A stretch of 25,134 nt of DNA, from contig CAUHBW010000005.1 of NCBI GenBank assembly GCA_959604115.1, forward strand, positions 1 through 25,134. Direction: 5' to 3'. Shown in pieces: positions 14,250-22,454 of this stretch. The number at the start of each line of letters is the position of its first letter. Positions within the stretch are counted from its first letter, which is position 1. The translations under genes were made by a program, and so were the position numbers. The notes beneath the pieces were generated by a model. It worked only from the letters and a program-made list of their open reading frames with translations. It was not told the origin of the DNA and ran no database searches. This stretch comes from an uncultured Bilophila sp. (GTDB lineage: Bacteria > Desulfobacterota > Desulfovibrionia > Desulfovibrionales > Desulfovibrionaceae).

Positions 14250-15725
14250 TCATGATGATTCGTCATGGTCGCTTTCATCGGGCAAAACGAGGACGTAGGC
14301 TCTGACTCTGCCCATGCCGGGCAGTTCACGTTTTGTCGTGTTCTTGTCATCGCTCAGGTGCAGCCATCCGGCGTTGCGGAGAACTGCCGCCGCGCGTCGG
14401 GGCGAAAAGCCTTTGATGATCTCGGCCCTGAACGATTCAGGCAATACGATATATTCAGTGACGCCCCGGACGTTACGTCTGAAGCCAACACGGTTGACGC
14501 AGGTGGACATTTGGGTGTCCAAATCCTGAAAGCGGCTTGCTCCGTGCTGTTCGATGAACAGGCGCACAGCCGCGAGGATGGCGGTATCCTCGGAAGCGCC
14601 GATGCCGCCGCGAGTGGTCAGCCAGTCATGGAAACAGCGTTCGGCGCAGCCCGGAGCGTCAAAATCAGGGGGCAGAATTCCCATCTGCACGGCCAGACCT
14701 CCGGCCAGTCCGCAGAGCGCGAAGCGTTGGGCCACGCGCCGCACCTGACCGTCCGCTCCGGCGGGCACAAGACGATTGACCGTGTTGGCAAGAGCCGGTT
14801 GCAGCTCGGACAAAACCGTGGTCATGGTGCCGGGTTCGGTCAATTTGTGCAGGAAGGCGCGGCCCGCGTGGCCGTAATGAAAAGAAGTCAACTCCTTGAG
14901 GCGATTCGCCACGGCTCCGGCATGGGGAAAACCGTGCAGTTCTGTGAGCATGGACGTATCCACGGGAAGTCCGACAAAGCGGACTTCCTGTCCGCTTCTG
15001 GATTTCAGCCCGTTTTCGGCCAGCTTGTCGGCCAGACCGAGTTCTCCGCTGGAGAGAAAGAGCAGACGCCAGGAGTGGGATTTGCGAAGATTGCCTTCGC
15101 GGCTGGAACGACCCTTGCCCTGACCGTTGGCCAGCATGTAGGCGCACTCCGCCAGAATCTTGCCGTTGACCTGTCCGACTTCATCCAGAATCAGCACATT
15201 GTCGTTGTGCAGGACAGCGATGTTCTCAAGGCCGTTGTCCGTGGCGCGCCAGCTTCGGACGTGTTCCGAGCCGCCCCAGACGGACGCGGCGATCTGGAGG
15301 GCCGTTGTCTTGCCCGAAGAACTACCGCCCTCAAACGAGAATCCGCCGCCCTCCAGACCGGCCAGACGCAGCAACGGCCCGGCGAAGGCCGCGCACAGGG
15401 CAAAACTGAGCCGAGAATTGCCGATGGAGAGTGCGGCTATATCCCGCCAGCCGTCCAGAGTTCCAGCGGTACGGTACAGATCGCCGTGATGCGCGGATTG
15501 CAGGACCACGTTCTCGCCTGAGGTGTTGCCGTACACCGTATCCGGCAGGATGTAGGCGGCATTGTCCCAGCCGGTGCGAGGCACACAGCGAATACGGCGG
15601 GTGGGTCGGACGGCTGACAGAAAGTCCATGAGTTTCTTTCTGGTGGAGGGGTTGCCGAACCATCCGCCGGAAGCCAGGGCGCTGTACCAGTCTCCGTTCT
15701 GTCGGAAAAGCAATTCAACGGGCAT
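14250..15725 (-). CDS. DUF927 superfamily ATPase, C-terminal part of a primase-helicase-like protein
   Basis: 491 residues from ATG at 15725. It has Walker A GGSSSGKT (133-140) and Walker B VLILDE (177-182). The DUF927 pattern CVPRTGW-x-AYILPDTVYG (47-65) and LRLAGLEGGGFSFEGGSSSG match the helicase-like ATPases of phages and integrative elements. The likely role is unwinding at the element's origin, with the primase. The DUF927 domain normally starts about 60 residues earlier; those residues are found in frame at the end of the preceding gene, separated only by a TAG (15729-15731) and one codon. This ATG may therefore be an internal Met of one interrupted gene, reused for re-initiation. The C-terminus (about 400-491) looks like a small regulatory or DNA-binding region. 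Confidence 0.85.
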   Translation of the reverse strand: MPVELLFRQNGDWYSALASGGWFGNPSTRKKLMDFLSAVRPTRRIRCVPRTGWDNAAYILPDTVYGNTSGENVVLQSAHHGDLYRTAGTLDGWRDIAALSIGNSRLSFALCAAFAGPLLRLAGLEGGGFSFEGGSSSGKTTALQIAASVWGGSEHVRSWRATDNGLENIAVLHNDNVLILDEVGQVNGKILAECAYMLANGQGKGRSSREGNLRKSHSWRLLFLSSGELGLADKLAENGLKSRSGQEVRFVGLPVDTSMLTELHGFPHAGAVANRLKELTSFHYGHAGRAFLHKLTEPGTMTTVLSELQPALANTVNRLVPAGADGQVRRVAQRFALCGLAGGLAVQMGILPPDFDAPGCAERCFHDWLTTRGGIGASEDTAILAAVRLFIEQHGASRFQDLDTQMSTCVNRVGFRRNVRGVTEYIVLPESFRAEIIKGFSPRRAAAVLRNAGWLHLSDDKNTTKRELPGMGRVRAYVLVLPDESDHDESS

Positions 15726-15728
15726 GGG

Positions 15729-16889
15729 CTAGGTGTGCTTCTTGCCGTCCGGATCAGCCCATTCCAACATGAGGCCCCATTCGTTGCCCTCGCTATCGCG
15801 GGTCATGCCTTTCACGGAGAGCGGAGGGCCGATGCGGACTTCGTTTACCTCGCCGTCCGGTTTGGTTTCCAGCTTGTACAGTCCGGCGCGTTTGCCTTCG
15901 GACACAAGAAAGAAGCCCTCCGGCATGGGACAATCAACATCCTGTTTTCGTGCCGCTTCCACAACGGCCCAGACAGCCTCAAGGGAACGCAGGCGGTGCA
16001 GATCGTTGAAGTCCGTTGTCTTGCCTTCGTGCGCCGGGCAGATGGCCAGCTTGCCGCCCACAGCCCGCGCCGCTCGGGACGCCGCTTCCTTGCCGGGATT
16101 CCACGGCGTTCCGTCGGGGTTGAGGGTTTCACAGTCATTGTCCGCGCAAAGCATGATTTCCCGATCAGGGTACCGGGCACGGGCTGCGCGGGCTACGGCT
16201 TCCAGATTTCCGGCATTGAAGGCGATCAGCACGGCGTATCCTGTGGCCAGATGCAGGCTTGCCCCTGTGGCGTATCCTTCGGCAATGAGCAACGGGTCGT
16301 CCTTGGTGTCGCTTTGCGCAGGAATGGAGAAGAAGCCGCCGGACATTTTGCCGCCCTTGAGAAAAAATTTGTCCGTCCCCTCGGTGGGCTTGTACGGCAG
16401 GATGAATTGCAGGCTCTGTATCTGGCCGGATGGGTTCAGCACGGGACCAATAAGCCGCCCGTCCTCCGTTTGTCTCAGGCCGATGGCCGGAGCTTCCTTA
16501 CGTTGCAGGTAGGGATGGTTGTCCACGGCGGGTCGGGAACGGTTCCAGATGCTTGCGGCCAGCTTTACGGCAGCCTTCCAGCGGCGCTCCTGCTCGGCTC
16601 TGGTGTCGGCTTTGGCGGCGGCAAGGCGCTCGTGCAGAGCCTTGCGCTGGGCGGCGCTGAATTCCTTTTTCGGCCTGTCCGTCCACGTTCCCTCATCTCC
16701 GGTGCGCCAGTTCTTCCACCAGATGGAGGCCGGAGCGTCCAGAAACGCCTTGTACGTGCCGTCCTTACGGTGGGGCCTGTCCGTTGTGCCGCAGCGGTGA
16801 AGGAGGCCATCGGCCAAAACGGCCTCGACCTCCAGCCCCGCTGAACGCAGACACTCGGCAAAACTGTGCAGAATGTCGCCCGCCATCAT
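15729..16889 (-). CDS. TOPRIM-domain primase, joined in frame to DUF927 but ended by TAG
   Basis: 386 residues from ATG at 16889 (GAGGAA upstream; ATGA overlap with the AlpA-like gene). The N-terminal part (1-130) has RKDGTYKAFLDAPASIWWKNW, as in P4-type/plasmid primases. The TOPRIM domain is about 195-315, with Glu204 (LLIAEGYATG) and Asp250/Asp252 (MLCADND) for metal binding, and later TTDFNDLH. Residues about 323-386 (GLYKLE...VRIGPPLSVKGMTRD...EWGLMLEWADPDGKKHT) are the beginning of a DUF927 domain, not a primase ending. In relatives I recall, this stretch continues as W-x-MP-x-ELL; here a TAG stands at the Trp position, then PMPVELL follows in the same frame. So the fused protein appears cut by TGG-to-TAG. 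Confidence 0.88.
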   Translation of the reverse strand: MMAGDILHSFAECLRSAGLEVEAVLADGLLHRCGTTDRPHRKDGTYKAFLDAPASIWWKNWRTGDEGTWTDRPKKEFSAAQRKALHERLAAAKADTRAEQERRWKAAVKLAASIWNRSRPAVDNHPYLQRKEAPAIGLRQTEDGRLIGPVLNPSGQIQSLQFILPYKPTEGTDKFFLKGGKMSGGFFSIPAQSDTKDDPLLIAEGYATGASLHLATGYAVLIAFNAGNLEAVARAARARYPDREIMLCADNDCETLNPDGTPWNPGKEAASRAARAVGGKLAICPAHEGKTTDFNDLHRLRSLEAVWAVVEAARKQDVDCPMPEGFFLVSEGKRAGLYKLETKPDGEVNEVRIGPPLSVKGMTRDSEGNEWGLMLEWADPDGKKHT

Positions 16890-17095
16890 CTTTTCCTCAG
16901 TTGGGGGGCGGAATCTCTGGTATGAACGCAGCGTGACGCAAACCAATCCTCAAGGTCTTCTATGTCATACATGACGCGACTGCCGAGCTTGGTGTAGCGC
17001 GGGCCAACTTTTTTACAGCGCCAGCGGGCCAGTGTGCATGTCTTCACGCCGTACATATCGGCAACTTCCTGTGGGGATAATTTTTTGGTTGCCAT
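16886..17095 (-). CDS. AlpA/excisionase-like helix-turn-helix protein
   Basis: 69 residues from ATG at 17095 (AGGAG six bases upstream); starts further up have no Shine-Dalgarno at proper distance. The sequence KLSPQEVADMYGVKTCTLARWRC is a MerR/AlpA-type helix-turn-helix, and GPRYTKLGSRVMYDIEDLEDWF is the usual wing. Such proteins activate integrase/excision genes (AlpA of CP4-57) or act as excisionase. It heads the replication cluster and its stop overlaps the primase start, so they are one transcript. Upstream is a bidirectional-looking terminator (17215-17248), then the membrane protein gene. Direct control of excision is inferred. Confidence 0.85.
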   Translation of the reverse strand: MATKKLSPQEVADMYGVKTCTLARWRCKKVGPRYTKLGSRVMYDIEDLEDWFASRCVHTRDSAPQLRKR

Positions 17096-17214
17096 CAGCA
17101 TCTCCTTGTATTCAGTCTGAAGTGTGTGAATCCATCCAGAAGCATCTGGAGAGAACACACCCTATGCCCTGAAAAAAATGCTGAACAGGAGGTGCCTTAG
17201 CAAAGGCAAAACAA

Positions 17215-17248
17215 AACCTCCCCTTCTTAGGTCTAAGAAGGAGAGGTT
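17215..17248. terminator. hairpin terminator between the membrane protein gene and the AlpA-like gene
   Basis: A 16-base arm (17215-17230) pairs with 17233-17248 with one mismatch. On the minus strand it is followed by TTTTGTTTTG, and on the plus strand by AAATTTTTTC. It most likely ends the integrase/AlbA/membrane protein transcript. The surrounding gap 17096-17330 shows no other clear feature. Confidence 0.7.
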
Positions 17249-17330
17249 AAATTTTTTCGTGTTATTTTAGTATGTTATATTTGCAAAAATTTAAGGGCGA
17301 GGAACCTAAGCAGATCAGGTTTCTTGCCTT

Positions 17331-18212
17331 TCAGGGATTTTGGGTAGGCGCTCCGCCGTGGTTGATATACTCTTTCGGCATTGCCTTGCGAAAAATTTCT
17401 ATGTAATTGCCCGGAGCATTTTCAACCCCCAGCGTCTTGCCGATCTCCTTATATTGACGTGTGATTTCATACTTGGCGAGTGGATGCGTGAATTCTCTGG
17501 TGGCCTTATTCGCTAATGTGACAAGAATGTGTGTATGTGCTTCCATTTGTTCGATTTCGTTTTTTAATTTGCCTTCTCGTCCCGCTGCGCTGGTATATTT
17601 CTCCGTCATTTCCTTGTATTTCTTTTTCAGCTCCTCAATTTCCCTGTTGAATTTTGCGGTATCACAGCTTGGAGCTACACTGCTTCCGCTACACCAGCGC
17701 ATCTGATTTTGTTCCACAATAGCGGAAAGCTGTGTGGCATCGCAGCAATATTCGGGCGAGCCGAGAGCAAAAAACTTATTGAACCCAAAGAGCATGGGGG
17801 AAAGAAAGTTTGAGACTTCACGGCAATCCACGCCGAGCTTTCCTCCCGCCGGAATTGCTTCATGACTTTTGAACACACGAATCCGATAATGACGAAGTGC
17901 TTCCAACTGTTCGTGGTTCGTGGAAGCATGCAGCATGAGCATGGCTTCACTCAAACGGATTGCGTGATCCACATGATGTTTGTGCCATGTTCCCACATAG
18001 AGCGCACACAACGCGCAGATGCTCCAAACGGCGGCCCCGCCGATCACGACGCACCAGAGCAGTATTAGCGCTACTCCTGCAAGTGAAACTCCTTGCGTAA
18101 GTTTAATAACGGTAAACATGGTCGTCAGCCATGCCACGAGAAAGGCAAGACCACAACCCAGAACAGCAATCAGCAGAAATTTGATAATTGAACCGTTGGG
18201 AACAAATTTCAT
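17331..18212 (-). CDS. membrane protein with coiled coil, coupled to the AlbA_2 gene (unknown family)
   Basis: 293 residues from ATG at 18212, which overlaps the upstream stop as ATGA. Two hydrophobic regions, about 9-36 and 42-74, give two or three membrane helices; a large soluble part follows. The middle (about 118-185) has several cysteines (130, 156, 157, 174, 183). Residues about 188-225 (FNREIEELKKKYKEMTEKY and on) are a coiled coil, and the tail is helical. I do not recognise the family. The overlap with the AlbA_2-type gene implies a stoichiometric partner. Possible roles are membrane sensor or effector; neither can be shown from sequence. Confidence 0.8.
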   Translation of the reverse strand: MKFVPNGSIIKFLLIAVLGCGLAFLVAWLTTMFTVIKLTQGVSLAGVALILLWCVVIGGAAVWSICALCALYVGTWHKHHVDHAIRLSEAMLMLHASTNHEQLEALRHYRIRVFKSHEAIPAGGKLGVDCREVSNFLSPMLFGFNKFFALGSPEYCCDATQLSAIVEQNQMRWCSGSSVAPSCDTAKFNREIEELKKKYKEMTEKYTSAAGREGKLKNEIEQMEAHTHILVTLANKATREFTHPLAKYEITRQYKEIGKTLGVENAPGNYIEIFRKAMPKEYINHGGAPTQNP

Positions 18213-19669
18213 GGGAGAATCTCCCATTGTCCGCCCTTGCTGGGACCGATGCGGCGCAAGATGCCCTTTTCCTTGAGCATGGTTGTTCTGTAAAGAATCG
18301 TGCGTCGGCTCACGTTTAGAACAGTAGCGAGTTCGGCTGTGGTTATGCGCGGATTGGCGGCGATATGCTCAAGGAGCGCAAAAAGTTCTGGTGCAATTTC
18401 CGGTGCAATGTCGTGCAGATTTGCATCAAAAAATCCATTTTTCTGGTGCAAAATCTGCATCTCCGGTGCAAGTTTTGGTGCAACCGTCCCGGTGCTTTCT
18501 GCAGGCCGGTGGGGTCTGCGTACAATGGCCTTGAACAGCGAACTCTCCCGATCGTCTTCAAAGTCAATATCCGGCCATGCCTCAAGAGCACGCAGAATAC
18601 CGGAACCGATGCCGTGGTAGGGCAAAAGTCCCTTGGCGGCGTAGGAAATCAGAATGGGATTGCGGATATTGGAATTGCCGGTTTTGATATTGGCTATAGT
18701 CAGATTGTTCGGCAGAGTGCCGGGGCTGACAATTTCCACGCGGTCATCAAAGATGAAAATGCGGATGGGCGCGCTGACAAGATAATCCCTGTGTACAAGG
18801 GCATTGACCAGCAGTTCCTCAAAAACCTGTTCCGGTATTTCCGGCGTGCCCGGTGAGTTGACGCCATTCTTGCCCTGCACCTTGTGCAGGTTGCGCATGA
18901 CAAAAGCCAGAGCGTCCTTGAAAAGTCTGCTCAACGGGCCTTCAAAATCCTCGGTGTCGTCATAGCGGTCGGCATGAATGGCAATTCCCGGAAAGCGGAC
19001 GCCTTTTGCCACGAACTGCGGAAAAATCAGCTCCGGCTGTTCGGCAAAAAGCAGCACTCCGGCCAGGTTGAGATTTCCATCGCCGGCGGCGAGATTCAGA
19101 TTTTGCAGCAGGCGCAGTTGTTCAGCATGGGTATCCGGGAAATCACTGTTATACCGCTTTTTCAAAAAATCCCGGAACAGGAGCTTGTCCAGTCTGTCGG
19201 TGCCCGCCTTTGTGGGCAATTCATCGGCATGGAATTGGCTGGTATATTGAAAAAGACGGCGCAGTTCCTCCTTTGAATTGATACGTCGCTTGTCTGCCCC
19301 GGCTTTCAGCCAGATGACGCCTTTTCTGTCAAAATAGGGTTTATCCATTCCTGACGGAACGGTCAGGGCGATAACCACATTTCCATTTTCAAGAAGAATG
19401 TTCTGCGTCTGCACCACAAGCGGGCTGCGGACATGCTGGCTGGCGGCGTTGCTGATCAACTGGTTCGCATCATGTACTTCTTGGGATGTTATGCCGGAGA
19501 TGGTTCCATCATCTTGCACGCCGATAAAGATGACGCCGCCGTTGGCATTGGCGAAGGCAGCCATTTCCGCAGCCAGAGAATCCGCATTGTCGATTCGGGA
19601 CTTGAACTGGCGTGTGCTGTCCTCGCCTGCGGCAGCCTGTTCCCTGAGCGTCTGAAGTGTGAATGCCAT
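18209..19669 (-). CDS. Schlafen AlbA_2-domain / GHKL-like ATP-binding protein with C-terminal winged helix
   Basis: 486 residues; the start has AAGGAG. The AlbA_2 domain is about 15-135, with the hallmark FANANGGVIFIGVQDDG (39-55) and VIWLKAGADKRRI. A RecG_C/HATPase_c_4-like domain is about 280-385, with EELLVNALVHRDYL (N box), IFIFDDRVEIVSPG and the glycine loop GIGSGILR (353-360). A DNA-binding winged helix is about 437-480 (TTAELATVLNVSRRTILYRTTMLKEKG). A linker at about 397-430 is built from repeats of APK/APE. Such proteins are usually called transcriptional regulators or ATP-dependent DNA helicase-related proteins; several act in defence or stress. It is 68 bases downstream of the integrase and overlaps a membrane protein gene. 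Specific role unknown. Confidence 0.88.
   Translation of the reverse strand: MAFTLQTLREQAAAGEDSTRQFKSRIDNADSLAAEMAAFANANGGVIFIGVQDDGTISGITSQEVHDANQLISNAASQHVRSPLVVQTQNILLENGNVVIALTVPSGMDKPYFDRKGVIWLKAGADKRRINSKEELRRLFQYTSQFHADELPTKAGTDRLDKLLFRDFLKKRYNSDFPDTHAEQLRLLQNLNLAAGDGNLNLAGVLLFAEQPELIFPQFVAKGVRFPGIAIHADRYDDTEDFEGPLSRLFKDALAFVMRNLHKVQGKNGVNSPGTPEIPEQVFEELLVNALVHRDYLVSAPIRIFIFDDRVEIVSPGTLPNNLTIANIKTGNSNIRNPILISYAAKGLLPYHGIGSGILRALEAWPDIDFEDDRESSLFKAIVRRPHRPAESTGTVAPKLAPEMQILHQKNGFFDANLHDIAPEIAPELFALLEHIAANPRITTAELATVLNVSRRTILYRTTMLKEKGILRRIGPSKGGQWEILP
18390..18483. repeat. five GGTGCAA repeats inside the AlbA_2 gene linker
   Basis: GGTGCAA occurs at 18390, 18402, 18445, 18465 and 18477, encoding the repeated Ala-Pro (and His-Gln) linker between the ATPase and winged-helix domains. 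Copy pairs are 12 bases apart, so they are in the same reading frame. Confidence 0.7.
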
Positions 19670-19737
19670 GCCGGCTCCTTACAACAATATCTTTTTCCTG
19701 TGTTCTGCGTACACGATAATTGGAACAGCCGCAAAAA

Positions 19738-20877
19738 CTACCGTTGCCCGGACAGGACATCCGCCGCCGCGTTGCTGGCAGCGACCAGTGTTTCCGGCAG
19801 GAATTGAGCATATTTTTTCTTGGTGAAATCCACATTCTTGTGCGTCAGCATTTCCGAGATCATGTCCATGCTGAATTTGCCACTGTTGGCAAGGCTCACG
19901 GCAAAATGATGGCGCAGCCCGTGGAAGGGCCGGAACTTGGGCGGTAGGCCCGCCGCCTTGCGGAAACGGTCAACCGCTGTGCAATCCTTGCGCATTTCGC
20001 CATTTTTGCCGGGGAAGACATAGGGGCTGCCGGGGAAATACTCATCGCGCCATGCCATTTGTTCTTGCAACAGCTTTTCCACCAGAGAACTCATGCCGAT
20101 GGAGAGGGTTTTTCTGCCCTTGGGATCGCGCAAACGAATAAGCTTGAGGTCAAAGGCCACGTCCTCATCTTGCAGTTTGAACATCTCTCCGCGCCGCATT
20201 CCGGTAAAAAAGGCCAGCAAGAGCATATTGCCCACATCGCGGGCGGGCCATGTGCGGGCACAATCCAGAAAACGGCGAGTTTCTTCCGGCGTCAGATGTT
20301 CAATGACTTCATTGTCCTTAACGGGCATTTCAATCTGAAAGGCAAGATTGGGGCAGCGGTTGGTCTTGACGCCAAAATTGATGATGCGCCGCAGAAGCTC
20401 AAGAGCATTCCAGAGTGTGGCCGGTTTGCGCTCGCTTAAGGATTTGCGCAGCTCCTCCACCATCTGGGGCGTGATTTCCGAGACGCTTCGCTTGCCGAAC
20501 AATGGGTTGAGATGTTTGAGGTAACGGTTGCGATCTGTGGTCAGCCCCTTGAGCGTCGGCCCCTTGATGTCAAAATAGGCGTCCGCCATTTCGGCAAAGG
20601 GCTTGTCTTTTTCAGCCTGTTCACGGCGGATTTTTTTGGCAGTTTTGACTTCCTCGCCATGTCTGATGGCCTTTATCCGCTCAGCACGAATCTCCGCCGC
20701 CACGTCCGGCCCGTATCCTTCGGAAATCTTGCCTACCTTTTCCCAGATGAGGCGGCGACCGGATTTAAACGTGATATAGAAACACAGGTCTGGCGCGCCA
20801 TTATACATTTCTGACGTTTCGTACACATAAACGCCTGCCCACTTCTTGGGGTGGTATCGCCGTTTTTGGGTAGCCAT
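19738..20877 (-). CDS. int: tyrosine recombinase / integrase of the element
   Basis: 379 residues from ATG at 20877 (AAGG six bases upstream); a start at 20901 would add eight residues but lacks such a site. The N-terminal arm-binding part (about 1-85) has the DUF4102-free style KWAGVYVYETSEMY. The SAM-like core-binding domain is about 90-185 and the catalytic domain about 195-375. Catalytic residues are all present: Arg228 (TGMRRGE), His319 and Arg322 (HGLRHHF), His346 (LTHKN) and Tyr356 (KKKYAQF). It should cut and rejoin the tRNA-fMet repeats. It sits beside attR and reads inward. Its upstream region contains three putative arm sites, so integrase binding may repress its own promoter. Confidence 0.95.
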   Translation of the reverse strand: MATQKRRYHPKKWAGVYVYETSEMYNGAPDLCFYITFKSGRRLIWEKVGKISEGYGPDVAAEIRAERIKAIRHGEEVKTAKKIRREQAEKDKPFAEMADAYFDIKGPTLKGLTTDRNRYLKHLNPLFGKRSVSEITPQMVEELRKSLSERKPATLWNALELLRRIINFGVKTNRCPNLAFQIEMPVKDNEVIEHLTPEETRRFLDCARTWPARDVGNMLLLAFFTGMRRGEMFKLQDEDVAFDLKLIRLRDPKGRKTLSIGMSSLVEKLLQEQMAWRDEYFPGSPYVFPGKNGEMRKDCTAVDRFRKAAGLPPKFRPFHGLRHHFAVSLANSGKFSMDMISEMLTHKNVDFTKKKYAQFLPETLVAASNAAADVLSGQR

Positions 20878-20931
20878 GAACTGCCTTGGGTTGTGGTTCA
20901 TACGCAGGAGCAGGTTTTAACCGGCAAAATT

Positions 20932-20970
20932 TTTCTAACCTATTTCTAACCACACCGTCAATTTCTAACC
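20932..20970 (+). repeat. three TTTCTAACC repeats, right-end integrase arm sites (putative)
   Basis: Copies at 20932-20940, 20943-20951 and 20962-20970, in the same orientation as those at the left end. The first two share a 24-bp block with the left end. On the minus strand they overlap a TTGACG-17-TTAGAA pair that could serve as the integrase promoter. Confidence 0.7.
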
Positions 20971-21076
20971 ATTCAGGTCAATGTGTGACAAAATCTTATT
21001 TTTGATAACTTATTGAAAATAAAAATAAATCAAAGAGTATTCATCTGTGTCAAACTCTTTCAAATTCTGTCAAAAA

Positions 21077-21125
<49 letters not shown>

Positions 21126-21132
21126 TGAATGC

Positions 21133-21167
21133 AAGCCCTCATGAGTTTTTCTCATGAGGGCTTTTTC
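21133..21167 (+). terminator. original chromosomal terminator of tRNA-fMet, displaced by integration
   Basis: A perfect 13-bp stem (21133-21145 with 21151-21163) and a T-rich loop, followed by a T run. It starts 8 bases after attR. Confidence 0.8.
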
Positions 21168-21206
21168 TTATGGGTTTTAGCCTGTTGAGGGAGCGCGGCG
21201 ACCGAA

Positions 21207-21241
21207 ACGATAACCCACCCGCTATGCGGGTGGGTTATCGT
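21207..21241 (-). terminator. strong hairpin after the aldo-keto reductase gene
   Basis: A perfect 16-bp stem (21207-21222 with 21226-21241) and a three-base loop lie 38 bases past the stop at 21280. The following minus-strand bases are TTCGG, a poor U tract, so it may end or protect the transcript inefficiently. It also faces the tRNA terminator from the opposite side. Confidence 0.55.
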
Positions 21242-21279
21242 CATCCCTTTTCAGGGAAACGGGGCCCGGACGCCTTCGT

Positions 21280-22404
21280 TCAGTTCCGCCTCAGGGTTTC
21301 GTCGACAAGGGCGAGTTCTTCCCTGATCGCAATGTGCTGCGGGCAGACCTGTTCGCACTTGCCGCATTTGACGCATTCCCCGGCCCTTTTTTTCCCGTGC
21401 CCGATGACCAGCCAGTTTTCCTGCGCAAGGGCGGCTTCCCGGTTCTTGTACAGGGTAAGGTAGTTCATCGCGGTGAACGAACCGGATATCCCGATGTCGT
21501 TCGGGCAGGCCTTCGCGCAGTAGTTGCAGGATGTGCAGGGGATCAGCGGAATGCGGCCGAGGGCCTCGCGGGCCGCCTCCAGCGTGGCCCTTTCCTCTTC
21601 GGACAAGGGGGCGAACCGTTCCATATAGGAAAGGTTGTCTTCCATCTGCTCCAGCGTGCTCATGCCGGACAGCACGGTGATCACGCCTTCGAGGCTCGCC
21701 GCGAAACGGATGGCCCACGACGCGCAGGACGCGTTCGGGTCCGCCTTCCGAAAAACCTCCGCCACGGATTCCGGCGGTGTGGCGAGCATCCCCCCCTTGA
21801 CCGGTTCCATGATCACCACGGGCTTTCCGTATTTCCTCGCCACCTCGTAACAGGCGCGGGACTGGACCGCCGGGTTTTCCCAGTCCGCGTAGTTGATCTG
21901 CAGCTGCACGAATTCCATTTCCGGGTGGGCCTTCAGAATGGCCTCAAGCTCTTCCGGCGTGGAGTGGAAGGAAAAGCCCACATGCTGGATGGCTCCCTCC
22001 CGCTTTTTTTCCTGAACGAAATCCCACATTCCGAAGTCGTCGAAAAAGCGCGTCCGGGTTTCCCCGAGATTGTGCAGCAGATAGAAGTCGAAGTAGCCCG
22101 CTCCCGTCTGGCGGAGCGACGTTTCGAACTGTTCTACGGCGTCTTCCCGGCTCTTGCACTTGATCCATGCGGCGTTCTTGGTCGCCAGCTGAAAGGACGC
22201 TCTGGGATATCGTTCCACAAGGGCCCGCCGGATGGCGTCTTCGCTGCCGGGGTAGGCCCATGCCGTATCGAAGTAGGTAAATCCGGCGGCGAGAAACCGA
22301 TCCACCATCGTCTTGACCTGTTCCACATCGATGGCGTCGCCGTTCTTGGGCAGGCGCATCAGACCGAAGCCGAGCTTCCTTATCGTTTCTCCCAAATAAG
22401 CCAT
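21280..22404 (-). CDS. aldo-keto reductase with C-terminal 2x[4Fe-4S] ferredoxin domain
   Basis: 374 residues from ATG at 22404 (GGAGGAA upstream). The same frame stays open to 23391, but that extension is antisense noise over the hydrolase gene. The TIM-barrel AKR domain (about 5-285) has the catalytic tetrad Asp46, Tyr51 (FDTAWAYPGSE), Lys76 (LATKN) and His111 (YLLHN). The C-terminal module has CTSCNYCAKACP (Cys290, 293, 296, 300) and CVKCGKCEQVCP (Cys344, 347, 350, 354), each binding a [4Fe-4S] cluster. These reductases are typical of anaerobes and probably pass electrons between NAD(P)H and the barrel's substrate. It lies 50 bases after the hydrolase gene and is likely co-transcribed. Substrate unknown. 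Confidence 0.93.
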   Translation of the reverse strand: MAYLGETIRKLGFGLMRLPKNGDAIDVEQVKTMVDRFLAAGFTYFDTAWAYPGSEDAIRRALVERYPRASFQLATKNAAWIKCKSREDAVEQFETSLRQTGAGYFDFYLLHNLGETRTRFFDDFGMWDFVQEKKREGAIQHVGFSFHSTPEELEAILKAHPEMEFVQLQINYADWENPAVQSRACYEVARKYGKPVVIMEPVKGGMLATPPESVAEVFRKADPNASCASWAIRFAASLEGVITVLSGMSTLEQMEDNLSYMERFAPLSEEERATLEAAREALGRIPLIPCTSCNYCAKACPNDIGISGSFTAMNYLTLYKNREAALAQENWLVIGHGKKRAGECVKCGKCEQVCPQHIAIREELALVDETLRRN

Positions 22405-22454
22405 GTGATTCCTCCCTTGTCGGAAATGGGTGCGGTGCAGCGTCCGGAATCCGG

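Noticed and set aside
14265..15521. 418-codon plus-strand frame opposite the DUF927 gene
   Set aside because: Composition is that of an antisense shadow; the minus strand carries Walker motifs.
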